A stretch of 64,000 nt of DNA from Anopheles merus (taxonomy: Eukaryota; Arthropoda; Insecta; Diptera; Culicidae). Of the stretch, positions 63,359 through 64,000 are shown piece after piece. The notes below the pieces were generated by a model, which was not told the DNA's origin, searched no databases, and saw only the letters and a list, made by a program, of their open reading frames with translations. A program made the position numbers and the translations under genes. How positions within the stretch are numbered: position 1 is the stretch's first letter; each line of letters starts with the position of its first letter. The stretch is from NCBI RefSeq assembly GCF_017562075.2, contig NC_054082.1:58544779-58608778 (forward strand), in the 5' to 3' direction.

Positions 63359-64000
63359 ATAACAAATATTAAAGAATTAATCAATAAACAAATACTACTT
63401 CTACTACTAATACACACTAATTAGAACTGACCTTACAAGCAAGAACAGCATACAGCAAGAATGATCCTGTGACTGCGATGGCCGTAAATTTAATCAGCGT
63501 TACATGTTATTTGATTGGTACCAATCGATAAAATTCTGTTGATCCGTCTTGATATTGTACACTGCGTTTAACCTGCTCTTTATTATAGTTATTTAAGTTC
63601 TAGTTTTAATTCAGTGATAGGGCCGCTTGCTTGGCCAATCACTTAAACACAATAAACAATAAAAAAATTGAACAACCAGAAAACGGGGAGTGAGAGAAAG
63701 GTATGAATTTGGGTTGGTATCGGGCAGAAATTTGGAGCAAAAATTTAGTTTAGGGGAACCTGGGGCAAAATGGTAAGGTGGGACGAAATGGTCACCTCTC
63801 GTCATGCAATTGACAGTGATTTGCGAGGGCGCGCGACAGTTCCCTGTCAAGCAATCCGGTGGCATTTGCGAGGTCGCATCAAGGTGGATTAAAAATATCA
63901 GATGGTGGATAAGGGCCTTTGAGGGTCGCCATAGTTGAGGGACTTTACGTCATTTTAAAACCATTAATCATTGGTTTCCGCACACAAAGCTTAGCAAAAA
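63359..64000. other. Unassigned right edge
   Basis: AT-rich sequence without a supported gene. CCTGGGGCAAAATGG at 63757-63771 is another copy of the GGGGCAAAATGG motif seen at 46937, 54262-54345 and about 55960. Confidence 0.5.

Overview
This window is eukaryotic, almost certainly dipteran, and best fits mosquito (anopheline-like) heterochromatin. I base that on a tRNA-derived SINE resembling SINE200 with a GAA tail, several non-LTR elements resembling the mosquito CR1/T1/Q group, insect-type Ty3/gypsy elements, and many short TA- or TTAA-flanked inverted-repeat elements. I recognise no host gene, tRNA, rRNA or CRISPR. Nearly all coding capacity belongs to transposable elements. Names such as G-B, N2 and X are mine; species and family names are inference.

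Left part (1-7456): the 3' half of a gypsy pol cut by the window edge (G-A); several inverted-repeat elements, some nested (3087-3398, 3630-3944, 3991-4642 containing 4031-4420, 5938-6305); a decayed spliced ORF (4834-5652); and a SINE (6843-7060).

Centre (7457-38550): one old gypsy element (G-B, about 6.1 kb of its own sequence) has been expanded to 31 kb by later insertions. Its LTRs lie at 7457-7656 and 38352-38550, flanked by the same 5-bp duplication CTACT. Inside it are G-C (7941-15753, TSD GTAT), non-LTR N1 (16676-26383, itself split by G-D at 18643-24058, TSD AACGG), the apparently intact non-LTR N2 (28831-33356, TSD CTACGTT), truncated non-LTR N3 (34963-37462) and a TTAA-flanked MITE (37868-38301). 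LTR similarity agrees with the nesting: G-B about 97-98%, G-C about 99%, G-D identical.

Right part (38551-64000): another TA-flanked MITE; three decayed non-LTR fragments (N4, N5, N6) with a 685-bp mariner-type remnant between two of them; a large inverted duplication with arms at 46127-47853 and 55054-57118, whose spacer holds minus-strand gypsy G-E (48226-53863, TSD CAAGT); and a truncated minus-strand gypsy G-F (59640-63358). A non-coding repeat family, X, occurs four times here: one copy is host to G-E and another is inserted inside G-E.

The main discovery candidates are two gypsy elements that appear to need spliceosomal introns. G-D has a 13-nt first coding exon, an 840-nt leader intron and a 138-nt phase-0 intron inside reverse transcriptase. 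G-B has a 118-nt phase-0 intron between nucleocapsid and protease. G-D has identical LTRs, an open frame once spliced, and still carries both introns, so its genomic RNA must have escaped splicing. Splicing could therefore set the Gag to Gag-Pol ratio.
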